The notes under the pieces: model-generated | Database searches by the model: none | Told to the model about the DNA's origin: nothing | What the model saw: the letters and a program-made list of their open reading frames with translations, nothing else | Made by a program: the position numbers and the translations under genes | Assembly: GCF_019402665.1 (NCBI RefSeq) | Contig: NZ_VSST01000031.1 | Coordinates: 38,241 to 102,240, forward strand | Direction: 5' to 3' | Source of the DNA: Bradyrhizobium canariense | GTDB taxonomy: Bacteria; Pseudomonadota; Alphaproteobacteria; Rhizobiales; Xanthobacteraceae | DNA: 64,000 nucleotides | In this document: piece after piece, positions 36,534-45,223 of the stretch | How the letters are laid out: each line of letters starts with the position of its first letter | How positions within the stretch are numbered: position 1 is the first letter of the stretch

Positions 36534-37991
36534 ATGGTGACTGAACCTACGAGCGCCGCCATCGACAAGATCCGCTGCGATGCGTGTCCGGTGATGTGCT
36601 ACATCAAGCCGGGCGCGGCGGGCGCCTGCGACCGCTATGCCAATCACGAAGGCAAGCTCGTCCGCGTCGATCCGCATGTGATTCTGGAGCGCACCGTGTC
36701 GCATGGCGGCAAGCTCGTTCCGTTCAGCCGCACCGAAGATTGGGACGGCAAGATCGTCCACGAGCCTTCCACCTTTGTAACGGCGATCGGCGCGGGGACG
36801 ACCTATCCCGACTACAAGCCGGCGCCGTTCATCGTCTCGGCAGAGGTCGACGGCGTCGACATGGTGACTGTCGTCACCGAGGGCATCTTCTCCTATTGCG
36901 GCATCAAGGTGAAGATCGACACCGACCGCTATCTCGGGCCGGAGACGGCAACCGTCCGTGCACAAGGCGAGGCGGTCGGTCATGTCACCACCAGCGAATA
37001 CGGTTCGCAGATGCTGTCGCTCGGCGGCGTGCATCATCTGACCGGCGGCTCCAAGAAGGAGGGCCGCGTCACCTGCGACACGCTGATGGATCTCGCAAAT
37101 TGCAAGGCGGTCGAACTCACCATCGACGGCGGCGCGAGCGTGGTGGTGCAGGCCGGCCAGCCGCCGATCGTCAACGGCATGAAAGAAGAGCGCATGCGCG
37201 TCGGCTGCGGCTCGGCGACGATCGGCATGTTCGCCAAGCAATGGCACGGCAAGGTCGACGAGGTCGTCGTGGTCGACGACCATATCACCGGCGTGCTCTC
37301 GGAGCACCAGGCCGGCAAGCTGCTCGACATCGCCGATACCGGCATCAAGATGAAGGGGCGCCGCTCGACGCCCGGCCGCTATTTCCAGGTCGCCGACCCC
37401 GGCACGGGTTGGGGCGGCACCAATATCTCCGATCCGCTCGCAATCCTGGGACCGTTCGACGCGAGGGAGGCCAAGCCTGGCCTCTCGATGCTAATGGTCT
37501 CCACGACGGGTGAGCACTCCTCTTACTATGTGCTCGACGAAGCCTTGAAGCCGGTCGAGACCGAAATGCCTGACGACCTCAAGTTCTCGGTCGAGCGCAT
37601 TCAGGAGAATTGCGAGCCAGCGCTGTGTACGGTGCTGTTCATGGCCGGCGCCGGTGGTTCCTTGCGGGCGGGCGTGACCGACAATCCAGTGCGGCTGACG
37701 CGCTCGGTGAAGGACGCCCTGACGCGCGTCACCAGTGGCGGCGCGCCGGTCTATGTCTGGCCGGGCGGCGGCATCACCTACATGGTCGACGTGACGCAGA
37801 TGCCGGCGGGGGCGTTTGGTTACGTGCCGACGCCGGCGCTGGTCGCGCCCATCGAATTCACGATGAAGCTGTCGGACTATGCGGCACTCGGCGGGCACAT
37901 GGATTATGTGAAACCGCTCTCCGAAGTTCAGGGCGGCGAGGATGTCCGCCAATTGCCCTGGCAGAACCCGATTCCGGGGCCTCGGGCATGA
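36534..37991 (+). CDS. 6-hydroxynicotinate reductase
   Basis: This 485-residue protein has an N-terminal iron-sulfur motif (IRCDACPVMCYIKPGAAGACDRY) and a long body with conserved glycine-rich blocks (SLGGVHHLTGGSKKEG, GWGGTNISDP, YVWPGGGITYMVD). I recognise it as the family annotated 6-hydroxynicotinate reductase, which reduces 6-hydroxynicotinate to 1,4,5,6-tetrahydro-6-oxonicotinate, with ferredoxin as donor in Eubacterium barkeri. The genome context (nicAB divergent, enamidase and ferredoxin reductase nearby) strongly supports this. The ATG at 36534 is chosen because an upstream ATG at 36504 lies inside the operator. Its stop overlaps the start of the UPF0280 gene. The old alternative call would be a generic iron-sulfur flavoprotein. 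Confidence 0.8.
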   Translation: MVTEPTSAAIDKIRCDACPVMCYIKPGAAGACDRYANHEGKLVRVDPHVILERTVSHGGKLVPFSRTEDWDGKIVHEPSTFVTAIGAGTTYPDYKPAPFIVSAEVDGVDMVTVVTEGIFSYCGIKVKIDTDRYLGPETATVRAQGEAVGHVTTSEYGSQMLSLGGVHHLTGGSKKEGRVTCDTLMDLANCKAVELTIDGGASVVVQAGQPPIVNGMKEERMRVGCGSATIGMFAKQWHGKVDEVVVVDDHITGVLSEHQAGKLLDIADTGIKMKGRRSTPGRYFQVADPGTGWGGTNISDPLAILGPFDAREAKPGLSMLMVSTTGEHSSYYVLDEALKPVETEMPDDLKFSVERIQENCEPALCTVLFMAGAGGSLRAGVTDNPVRLTRSVKDALTRVTSGGAPVYVWPGGGITYMVDVTQMPAGAFGYVPTPALVAPIEFTMKLSDYAALGGHMDYVKPLSEVQGGEDVRQLPWQNPIPGPRA

Positions 37992-38887
37992 CAAGGCTCC
38001 CGCAAATCGCGTTGCTGTCTGATGGCCGGCGGCTGCATTTGCAGGATGGACCGATTGATTTGATCGTCGAGGCGAGGGGGGCTGCCGACGCAGTGCGCGC
38101 GGCCTATGAGGCTGCGGCCCGGCGCTTCACGGGTTTGCTCGACGAGCTCTGCGCGGAACTGCCAGAACTGCGGGCGGCAGCTGAGCCGGAGCGGACATTG
38201 CTGGTAGGCGTCGTGGCGCGCCGCATGCACGCCGCGGTGGCGCCCTATGCAGCTGATGACTTCATTACGCCGATGGCGGCGGTTGCCGGCGGCGTGGCGG
38301 AGGAGATTCTCGGCGCAATGCTGAACGCTGCGGCGCTCGATCGAGCCTATGTCAATAATGGCGGCGACATCGCCCTGCATCTCGGCGACGGCCAGCATTT
38401 TTCGGTCGGCCTGATGGACCGGCCCGATCGCGGCGGCGTGATGCGGACAATCAGGGTGGATGCCGATGATACCGTGCGGGGCATTGCGACCAGCGGAAGG
38501 CACGGCCGCAGCTTTTCGCTCGGGATTGCCGACGCGGTGACCGTGCTGGCCGGAACGGCGTCGCAAGCCGACGCCGCCGCGACGATCGTTGCGAATGCCG
38601 TCGATTTGCCGGGGCATCCGGCTATCATCCGAAAGCCTGCGTGCGAGCTTCAGCCCGACAGCGATCTCGGCGCGCGGCTCGTGACCCGCAACGTTGGTGG
38701 ATTGTCGCAGAACGAGATCGCCACCGCGCTCGAATCTGGCGCGGAATGTGCACGGCAATTATTCGATCGCGGATTGATCGACGGTGCCGTGTTGCAGCTT
38801 TGTGGTGATATGCTTGTCATCGGGACCAAGGATATTGAACGGCAACGATCGCGCCCGCTTGTACAAGAGAACGCGGTTCATGCCTGA
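37988..38887 (+). CDS. UPF0280 family (ApbE-like) protein
   Basis: This 299-residue protein is related to ApbE flavin transferases: AAVAGGVAEEILGAML and the metal/flavin-site motif YVNNGGDIALHL are conserved, as is GIATSGRHGRSFSLGIADAVTVLA. ApbE proteins attach FMN to a Thr/Ser of partner flavoproteins. Because it is translationally coupled (ATGA) to the reductase gene, a role in covalent flavinylation or maturation of that enzyme is attractive but unproven. An internal palindrome CTTGTACAAG near 38859 is within the coding region. Confidence 0.75.
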   Translation: MTRLPQIALLSDGRRLHLQDGPIDLIVEARGAADAVRAAYEAAARRFTGLLDELCAELPELRAAAEPERTLLVGVVARRMHAAVAPYAADDFITPMAAVAGGVAEEILGAMLNAAALDRAYVNNGGDIALHLGDGQHFSVGLMDRPDRGGVMRTIRVDADDTVRGIATSGRHGRSFSLGIADAVTVLAGTASQADAAATIVANAVDLPGHPAIIRKPACELQPDSDLGARLVTRNVGGLSQNEIATALESGAECARQLFDRGLIDGAVLQLCGDMLVIGTKDIERQRSRPLVQENAVHA

Positions 38888-38914
38888 ACAGGGAAGCGGC
38901 TTGAGGAAACAATC

Positions 38915-39499
38915 ATGAGCGCGATCATCCGCAAGATCGTCACCGTTGTCGAAGAGACGCAGATGGAGATGGGCCGCCAGGTCTCGCCGCCGACGCGGCG
39001 TGCGGCGGCAATCGCCGTGATCGAGAACCCGTTTGCCGGAAAATATGTCGAGGATCTCTCGCCGCTGATCGCGATCGGCGAGGAGCTCGGCGAGCTGCTG
39101 TCGAAGCGTGCGGTGGCGGCGCTCGGCATCGAGGGTTCCAAGGCGCAGAGCTATGGCAAGGCCGCGGCCGTCGGCGAGAACGGCGAGCTGGAGCATGCAG
39201 CCGCCATCCTTCACCCGAAAATGGGTGCGCCGGTGCGCAAAGTGCTAGGCAAGGGCGCTGCGCTGATCCCGTCGTCGAAGAAGCGCAGTGGACCCGGCAC
39301 GACGCTGGACATTCCGCTGGGCCACAAGGATGCAGCCTTCGTGCGCAGTCATTTCGACGGCATGGAAGTGCAGATCAACGACGCGCCGCGCGCCAACGAG
39401 ATCATGGTCGCGGTCGCCGTCACCGACAGCGGCCGTCCTTTGCCGCGCGTCGGAGGGCTGACCGTTGCGGAGATCAAGGGCGAAGACGGACTGCGTTAA
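38915..39499 (+). CDS. AA_synth (amino acid synthesis) family protein
   Basis: This 194-residue protein of the PF06684-type AA_synth family has conserved blocks EETQMEMGRQVSPPTRRAAAIAVIENPFAGKYVEDL and LGEL...GIEGSKAQSYGKAAAVGENGELEHAAAILHPKMG. Structures exist for members but no reaction is established. It follows the UPF0280 gene by 27 bp with a GAGGAA ribosome site. Its place between reductase and transporter genes suggests it handles an intermediate of N-heterocycle breakdown, or protects a reactive one. Confidence 0.78.
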   Translation: MSAIIRKIVTVVEETQMEMGRQVSPPTRRAAAIAVIENPFAGKYVEDLSPLIAIGEELGELLSKRAVAALGIEGSKAQSYGKAAAVGENGELEHAAAILHPKMGAPVRKVLGKGAALIPSSKKRSGPGTTLDIPLGHKDAAFVRSHFDGMEVQINDAPRANEIMVAVAVTDSGRPLPRVGGLTVAEIKGEDGLR

Positions 39500-39524
39500 T
39501 CTTTTCAGAAAAGTGGAGGTTGGG

Positions 39525-40727
39525 ATGCGAGCAAAGAACTATTTTGTCGGCGCGGCGTTCGCGCTGTTGGCAAGCGGCATGGCTCATTCGGCCCTGGCGG
39601 AAGACATCAAGATCGGCGAGATCAACAGCTACTCGCTGCTGCCGGCATTCACCGAGCCCTATCGCAAGGGCTGGCAGCTCGCGGTCGAAGAGATCAATGC
39701 GGCCGGCGGCATCAACGGCAAGAAGCTCATCGTCGTGTCCAAGGACGACGGCGGCAAGCCGGCGGATGCGCAGACCGCGGCCAACGAGCTGGTGTCGAGC
39801 GAGGGCGTGGCGATGCTGACGGGTACGTTCCTGTCGAACATCGGTCTTGCGGTCAGCGACTTCGCCAACCAGAAGAAGGTGTTCTTCCTGGCGGCCGAGC
39901 CGCTGACGGACGCCATCACCTGGTCGAAGGGCAACAAGTACACGTTCCGACTGCGCCCCTCCAATTACATGCAGGCGGCGATGCTGGTGGAAGCAGCCAG
40001 CAAGCTGCCGGCAAAGCGCTGGGCGACGATCGCGCCGAACTATGAATACGGCCAGTCCGCGGTTGCCGTATTCAAGAAGCTGATGTCGGAGAAGCGGCCC
40101 GACATCCAGTGGGTCGACGAACAGTGGCCGCCGCAGGGCAAGATCGACGCCGGTCCGGTGGTGCAGGCGGTTGCCGCGGCAAATCCCGAAGCGATCCTCA
40201 ACGTCACCTTCGGCGCGGACCTCGTGAAGCTCGTGCGTGAAGGCAACACCCGCGGCCTGTTCAAGGGACGCGAGGTCGTCTCGTTCCTCACCGGCGAGCC
40301 CGAATATCTCGACCCGCTCAAGGAGGAGACGCCAGAGGGCTGGATCGTCACCGGCTATCCCTGGTACTCGATCAAGACGCCCGAGCACGACGCGTTCCTG
40401 AAGGCCTATCAGGCCAGGTACAACGACTATCCGCGCCTCGGCTCGATCGTCGGCTACCAGACCATCAAGTCGGCGGCGGCGATCCTGGCGAAGGCCAATT
40501 CGACCGATCCGGAGAAGCTGATCACTGCGGCGGAAGGGCTGTCGATGCCGTCGCCGCTGGGCGAGATCACCTTCCGCAAGATCGATCACCAGTCGACGCT
40601 CGGTGCCTATGTCGGCAAGACCGCGCTGAAGGACGGAAAGGGCGTGATGGTAGACTCGTCTTACAAGAAGGGCGCGGATTATCTTCCGAGTGATTCCGAA
40701 GTCGAGAAGCTGCGTCCGAAGGATTAA
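39525..40727 (+). CDS. ABC transporter substrate-binding protein (branched-chain/aromatic acid type)
   Basis: This 400-residue Peripla_BP_6 protein has a signal peptide (about residues 1-25, cleavage SALA-ED) followed by IKIGEINSYSLLPAFTEPYRKGWQLAVEEINAAGGINGKKL. That is the LivK-type opening, lacking the usual G-x-x-x-x-x-TG start. GGAGG precedes the ATG. It leads the transporter genes livHM-livG-livF, and the catabolic context suggests nicotinate, 6-hydroxynicotinate or a similar pyridine carboxylate as ligand. Confidence 0.9.
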   Translation: MRAKNYFVGAAFALLASGMAHSALAEDIKIGEINSYSLLPAFTEPYRKGWQLAVEEINAAGGINGKKLIVVSKDDGGKPADAQTAANELVSSEGVAMLTGTFLSNIGLAVSDFANQKKVFFLAAEPLTDAITWSKGNKYTFRLRPSNYMQAAMLVEAASKLPAKRWATIAPNYEYGQSAVAVFKKLMSEKRPDIQWVDEQWPPQGKIDAGPVVQAVAAANPEAILNVTFGADLVKLVREGNTRGLFKGREVVSFLTGEPEYLDPLKEETPEGWIVTGYPWYSIKTPEHDAFLKAYQARYNDYPRLGSIVGYQTIKSAAAILAKANSTDPEKLITAAEGLSMPSPLGEITFRKIDHQSTLGAYVGKTALKDGKGVMVDSSYKKGADYLPSDSEVEKLRPKD

Positions 40728-40741
40728 TCTCCGCTGCCGCA

Positions 40742-40824
40742 GGGTGGGTTAGCCGCAGGCGTAACCCACCACGGTCTGTACCCGCAGAACCAGAAGAGGT
40801 GGGTTACGCTGCGCTAACCCACCC
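40742..40824. repeat. Pair of GGTGGGTTA/TAACCCACC dispersed repeats
   Basis: Two hairpins: GGGTGGGTTAG ... GTAACCCACC (40742-40770) and GGTGGGTTACGC ... GCTAACCCACC (40798-40824), arranged in tandem. Elements of this sequence are common between Bradyrhizobium genes. They separate the binding-protein gene from the permease gene and could reduce expression of the latter relative to the former. Confidence 0.75.
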
Positions 40825-40835
40825 TACGAAGCTCT

Positions 40836-40857
40836 CTCTCCCCGCAAGCGGGGAGAG
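40836..40857. repeat. CTCTCCCCGC/GCGGGGAGAG hairpin
   Basis: Perfect 10-bp stem with an AA loop, directly after the GGTGGGTTA pair and 27 bp before the permease start. It is another dispersed-type palindrome and may work with its neighbours as an mRNA processing barrier. Confidence 0.7.
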
Positions 40858-40884
40858 GTGATGCAACACTAACCCGGACCGCCG

Positions 40885-42774
40885 ATGGCCTTTTATGTCG
40901 TACAGTTTCTGACCGGTCTCGCCAGCGCAGCGTCGCTGTTCCTGGTGGCGTCGGGCCTGTCGATCATCTTTGGCGTGACGCGGATCGTGAATTTCGCGCA
41001 CGGCGCCTTCTACATGATTGGTGCCTATATCGCCTTCACGCTCACCGAGCGCCTATCGGGGACGTTCGGCTTCTGGGGCGGGATCGTCATCGCTGCGCTT
41101 GCCGTGGCGGTGATCGGCGTCATTGTCGAGATGGTGCTGCTCCGGCGGATCTATCACGCGCCCGAGCTGTTCCAGCTGCTTGCGACCTTCGGCCTGACCT
41201 TGATGGTCGAAGACCTCGTCGTCCTGATCTGGGGCCCGGACGATCTCGTCGGGCGCCGTGCACCCGGCTTCAAGGGGGCGATCGACTTCTTCGGCCAAAA
41301 CATCCCGAGCTATGATTTATTCCTGATCGTGCTCAGCCCGGTCGTGCTCGGCATCCTCTGGCTCCTGTTCCAGCGCACGCGCTGGGGCGTGCTGGTGCGC
41401 GCAGCGACGCAGGACCGCGACATGGTCGCAGCGCTCGGCGTCAATCAGAAATGGCTGTTCACGAGCGTGTTTGCGGTCGGCGTTTTCCTCGCCGCTCTCG
41501 GCGGTGCGCTCCAGATCCCACGCGATGCCGTGCATCATGCGATGGATTTGCGCATCATCGTCGAGGTCTTCGTTGTCGTGGTGATCGGAGGCCTCGGCAG
41601 CATCATCGGTGCTTTCGTCGCGGCGGTGCTGGTCTCCGAGCTCAACGCCTTCGGTATCCTGATCTTTCCCAAAATCTCCATCATCCTGGTGTTCCTGGTG
41701 ATGGCGGCGGTGCTGATCGTGCGGCCCTGGGGCCTGTTCGGCAAACCAGAGGCCCCCGCGCGCAAGACGCCGGGTCTCACCGTCAATCCCTGGCGGCCGC
41801 TGACGTCGAATGAGCGGCTGGCTGCGCTTGCAGCGCTCGTCATCGCAGCGACGCTGCCGCTGTTCGCCGGCAACTATGCACTGACCGTCGGCTCGGAGAT
41901 CGCGATCTCCGTGATCTTCGCCGTCAGCCTGCACTTCCTGATGTCGGTCGGCGGGCTCGCGTCCTTTGGCCACGCCGCCTATTTCGGCCTCGGCGCTTAC
42001 GGCGTCGCTTTCCTCGCCAAGATGGCGGGGCTGCCGATGATCGTCTGCCTGTTGCTCGGTCCGCTGCTCGGCTGCATGGGCGCTGCCGTGTTCGGCTTCT
42101 TCGCGGTACAGCTCTCGGGCGTCTATTTTGCGATGCTGACGCTCGCCTTCGCGCAGATCGTCTGGTCGATCGCGTTCCAGTGGGTGAGCGTCACCGGCGG
42201 CGACAACGGCATCCTGGGCGTCTGGCCCGCGAGCTGGGCCGCGAGCCCATCGCATTTCTATTGGCTGTCGCTCGGTGTTGCTGCGCTCGTGACGATCGCT
42301 TTGCGGGCAATGGTGTTCTCGCCGTTCGGCTATGCGCTGAGAGCAACGCGCGACTCGCTGCTGCGCAGCGAAGCGGTCGGCATCAACGCCAAGAGCATCC
42401 AGTGGACGGCCTTCGTGATCGCGGGCACGACCGCGGGCATCGGCGGCGCGCTGTTCGCCTACCTCAAGGGTAGCGTCTTCCCGGACAATCTCGGCATCTC
42501 GCTCTCGGTCGATGCGCTGGTCATGGTGCTGCTCGGCGGCGTCGAGACGGTGTCGGGCGCGGTGATCGGCGCCATCGTCTACAAGGCCTTGAACATCTGG
42601 CTGGTCAGCCAGACCGATCTGTCAAAACTCGTGCTCGGCGGCTTCATCGTTCTGATCGTCGTCGTCTTCCCCAAGGGCATCGTCGGCATGCTGGAGATGC
42701 TGGCGCAGCGCCGCAGGAAGGCATCGCCGCCGGGCTCCCCCTTGCTTGCCAAGCCGATCGAGTCCGCCGAATGA
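40885..42774 (+). CDS. Fused LivH-LivM permease of branched-chain-type ABC transporter
   Basis: A 629-residue fusion of two permeases usually encoded separately. The first half (residues 1-290) resembles LivH (VNFAHGAFYMIGAYI; VVIGGLGSIIGAFVAAVLV). The second half (about 310-629) resembles LivM (GGLASFGHAAYFGLGAYGVAF; LRATRDSLLRSEAVGINA; LLGGVETVSGAVIGA). Both halves contain their EAA-like ATPase contact loops, so one polypeptide could form the whole membrane pore. It is coupled to livG by an ATGA overlap. Confidence 0.92.
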   Translation: MAFYVVQFLTGLASAASLFLVASGLSIIFGVTRIVNFAHGAFYMIGAYIAFTLTERLSGTFGFWGGIVIAALAVAVIGVIVEMVLLRRIYHAPELFQLLATFGLTLMVEDLVVLIWGPDDLVGRRAPGFKGAIDFFGQNIPSYDLFLIVLSPVVLGILWLLFQRTRWGVLVRAATQDRDMVAALGVNQKWLFTSVFAVGVFLAALGGALQIPRDAVHHAMDLRIIVEVFVVVVIGGLGSIIGAFVAAVLVSELNAFGILIFPKISIILVFLVMAAVLIVRPWGLFGKPEAPARKTPGLTVNPWRPLTSNERLAALAALVIAATLPLFAGNYALTVGSEIAISVIFAVSLHFLMSVGGLASFGHAAYFGLGAYGVAFLAKMAGLPMIVCLLLGPLLGCMGAAVFGFFAVQLSGVYFAMLTLAFAQIVWSIAFQWVSVTGGDNGILGVWPASWAASPSHFYWLSLGVAALVTIALRAMVFSPFGYALRATRDSLLRSEAVGINAKSIQWTAFVIAGTTAGIGGALFAYLKGSVFPDNLGISLSVDALVMVLLGGVETVSGAVIGAIVYKALNIWLVSQTDLSKLVLGGFIVLIVVVFPKGIVGMLEMLAQRRRKASPPGSPLLAKPIESAE

Positions 42775-43562
42775 GCGTCGCCCCCCCACTTCTCGCGGTC
42801 GAAGGACTGACCAAATCCTACGGCGGCGTCCACGCCGTGCGCGGCGTCTCGTTCTCGCTGCGATCAGGCGAGATCCTGGCGCTGATCGGACCGAACGGCG
42901 CGGGCAAGAGCACTTGTTTCGATATGCTCAACGGACAGAACAAGCCTGACACCGGCCACGTCCGCCTGCTCGGCGAGGACACAACCGGCAGGAAGCCGCG
43001 CGAGATCTGGCGGATGGGCGTGGGCCGCACCTTCCAGATCACCGCGACCTTCGCGACCATGACGGTGCGCGAGAATGTGCAGGTCGCGCTGATCTCGCAT
43101 GGCAAGCAGCTGTTCAATCTCTGGGGCTCGGCGCCGAACTTCGACCGCGGCGAAGCCGGGCGACTGCTCGAACTGGTCGGCATGGGCGGCTATGCGGATC
43201 GCCCTTGTGGCGAGCTTGCCTATGGCGATCTCAAGCGGCTCGAGCTCGCCGTCGCGCTCGCCAACCAGCCAAAGTTGCTGCTAATGGACGAGCCGACCGC
43301 CGGCATGGCGCCGCGCGAGCGCGTCGATTTGATGCGACTGACCGCGCAGATCGCCCGGGAAAAATCGATCGGCGTTCTCTTCACCGAGCACGACATGGAC
43401 GTGGTGTTCGAGCACGCCGATCGCATCATCGTGCTCAACCGCGGCACGCTGATCGCCGAGGGCTCGCCGGCCGAGGTCCGCGGCAATCCGCAGGTGCAGG
43501 CGGTCTACCTTGGCGAGGGCCTGCTATACGATGCCGGGCATCGCGAGGGAGCATCGGCATGA
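42771..43562 (+). CDS. ABC transporter ATP-binding protein (LivG-like)
   Basis: This 263-residue ATPase has Walker A GPNGAGKST, a signature-like segment CGELAYGDLKRLELA (LivG proteins have this variant), Walker B LLLMDEPTAGMAP and the switch His in FTEHDMDVVFEHADR. Its start overlaps the permease stop and its stop overlaps the livF start. It energises the uptake system with LivF. Confidence 0.92.
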   Translation: MSVAPPLLAVEGLTKSYGGVHAVRGVSFSLRSGEILALIGPNGAGKSTCFDMLNGQNKPDTGHVRLLGEDTTGRKPREIWRMGVGRTFQITATFATMTVRENVQVALISHGKQLFNLWGSAPNFDRGEAGRLLELVGMGGYADRPCGELAYGDLKRLELAVALANQPKLLLMDEPTAGMAPRERVDLMRLTAQIAREKSIGVLFTEHDMDVVFEHADRIIVLNRGTLIAEGSPAEVRGNPQVQAVYLGEGLLYDAGHREGASA

Positions 43563-44263
43563 AGCTCACGGTGCAAGACCTCAATAGTCATTATGGCCCG
43601 GCCCATATCCTGTTCGACATCGGCTTCGAGGTCGGCGAGGGGGAAGTCGTGGCATTGCTCGGCCGCAATGGCGCCGGCAAGTCGACGACGTTCCGCTCGA
43701 TCGTCGGGCTCGTCGCGCAGCGCTCAGGACGGATCATGTTCGAAGGCAAGGATGTCTCGGCGCGTCCAACGCATGAGATCGTGCGCGATGGGCTTGGTTA
43801 CGTGCCGGAGGAGCGGCGTATCTTCACCGATCTGACGGTGGAAGAGAATCTGGAAGTCGGCCGCCAGCCGAAGCGCCCGAACGCGCCGCACTGGACCCGC
43901 GACAAGCTGTTTTCGCTGTTCCCCAACCTCGGCGAGATGAAAAATCGCCCGGGTGGCCGCATGAGCGGCGGCGAGCAGCAAATGCTCACCATCGCACGCA
44001 CGCTGATGGGCAATCCGTCGCTGGTGCTGCTCGACGAGCCCTCGGAAGGCCTGTCGCCGAAGATCGTGGAGCAGATGGTTGAGGCCATCCTGACCATGAA
44101 GAAGGAGGGCGTCAGCATCGTCGTCTCCGAGCAGAATCTGCACTTTGCGCGGCTGATCTCCGATCGCGCCTATATCATCGAGCGCGGCCGCATCTGTTTC
44201 GGCGGCACCATGGCCGAGCTCGATGCGCGTCCGGATATCCGCGACGCACATTTGTCGTTGTAG
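43559..44263 (+). CDS. ABC transporter ATP-binding protein (LivF-like)
   Basis: This 234-residue ATPase has Walker A GRNGAGKST, signature MSGGEQQMLTIART, Walker B LVLLDEPSEGLSP and the switch region VVSEQNLHFARLI. The ATG at 43559 overlaps the livG stop. It is the last structural gene of the transporter; the MarR gene follows 14 bp later. Confidence 0.92.
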   Translation: MKLTVQDLNSHYGPAHILFDIGFEVGEGEVVALLGRNGAGKSTTFRSIVGLVAQRSGRIMFEGKDVSARPTHEIVRDGLGYVPEERRIFTDLTVEENLEVGRQPKRPNAPHWTRDKLFSLFPNLGEMKNRPGGRMSGGEQQMLTIARTLMGNPSLVLLDEPSEGLSPKIVEQMVEAILTMKKEGVSIVVSEQNLHFARLISDRAYIIERGRICFGGTMAELDARPDIRDAHLSL

Positions 44264-44277
44264 GGGGCGGGGAGCGG

Positions 44278-44733
44278 ATGGCGAGAAGCGTCGCGGCGAA
44301 GAAAAGCGTCAAACCGGCAAAGCCGCCTTACGTGCTCGATGAGCAGGTTGGCTTCATCCTTCGACAGGTCTGGCAGCGTCACAGCGCGATCTTCTCTCGC
44401 GAGATCGGCACCAATATTACGCCGACGCAATGGGCGGCGCTGTCGAAGCTCGCCGAGGCCGGGCCATGCTCGCAGAACCAGCTCGGGCGCCTGACGGCGA
44501 TGGATGTGGCGACCATCAAGGGCGTGATCGATCGTTTGACGGCGCGCGGCCTGACCGAAACCAGCCAGGATCCCGAGGACGGACGGCGGCTTCTGGTCAG
44601 CCTGACGCGCGCGGGCCAGCAGCTGGCGGAAAAGGTCGCGCCGAATGCGCTCGCGATCACCCGGGAGACGCTGGCGCCGCTCGAGGCAAGGGAGCGCGAG
44701 ATGCTGATGGCGCTGTTGAACAAGCTGCGGTGA
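44278..44733 (+). CDS. nicR: MarR-family regulator (NicR/BpsR-like)
   Basis: This 151-residue winged-helix regulator has VGFILRQVWQRHSAIFSREIG, TPTQWAALSKLAEAGPCSQNQLGRLTAMDVATIKGVIDRL and the wing DPEDGRRLLVSLT. It resembles NicR/BpsR, MarR repressors that control nicotinate genes and respond to 6-hydroxynicotinate in Pseudomonas and Bordetella. That similarity is recalled, not computed. It sits in the transporter operon of the nicotinate locus and is the best candidate to bind the class A operators. Confidence 0.8.
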   Translation: MARSVAAKKSVKPAKPPYVLDEQVGFILRQVWQRHSAIFSREIGTNITPTQWAALSKLAEAGPCSQNQLGRLTAMDVATIKGVIDRLTARGLTETSQDPEDGRRLLVSLTRAGQQLAEKVAPNALAITRETLAPLEAREREMLMALLNKLR

Positions 44734-44776
44734 GGTGCGACTAACCTCGGTGAAGGTCTTGTCGAGGTTTTTTGAG

Positions 44777-45166
44777 ATGAGAGCGGCGACCCGCTTTGCG
44801 ATGGTTCTGAGTATGAGTGCGGTGCTGGCAAGCCAGTGTGCTCACGCCCTGGCGGCGCAAGCCTATGAGGGGTTCTGGGCGTCAACCAAAAAGGATTGCC
44901 GCGACCAGGACAGCGCCAACCGCATGAGCATCGAGGGCGGCAACCGCCTCTATTGGTACGAGACCAGGTGCCGCGCCAGCGAGGTCACGGCCGACGGGCA
45001 CCTGAGCTGGAAAATGAAGCTCGCTTGCGAAGGCGAGGGCGAAAAGTATCGCTCCAGTCCCCGGGTTTCCATTGCCGCTGACGGCAAGCTGGTGGTGGAC
45101 GACAGTCCGGTCGGGCAAGGCAAGCGCCAGACCTACGTGCGTTGTGAAATCGCTAAGCGCCGCTGA
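44777..45166 (+). CDS. Small secreted protein, unknown function
   Basis: 129 residues with a signal peptide (MRAATRFAMVLSMSAVLASQCAHALA, cleavage ALA-AQ). The mature part has four Cys spaced as two pairs (KKDCRDQDS, ETRCRAS, KLACEGEG, VRCEIAK), suggesting disulfides, and a strand-rich pattern with EGFWASTK and RLYWYETRC like small periplasmic ligand-binding folds. It lies 43 bp after the MarR gene. No family was named; a link to the catabolic locus is only positional. Confidence 0.65.
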   Translation: MRAATRFAMVLSMSAVLASQCAHALAAQAYEGFWASTKKDCRDQDSANRMSIEGGNRLYWYETRCRASEVTADGHLSWKMKLACEGEGEKYRSSPRVSIAADGKLVVDDSPVGQGKRQTYVRCEIAKRR

Positions 45167-45223
45167 TTGGATGATCAGCTTTTTCCGAGGGACCGCGCGG
45201 AGCGGCGAACCGCTCCGGCTGCG

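Noticed and set aside
38859..38870. CTTGTACAAG palindrome resembling the operators
   Set aside because: Inside the UPF0280 coding region near its end, without the AAAYGA arms or a nearby promoter; probably chance.
41317..42255. 312-codon open frame on the minus strand
   Set aside because: Antisense to the fused permease gene, with the usual His/Asp/Arg/Gln-rich shadow composition.
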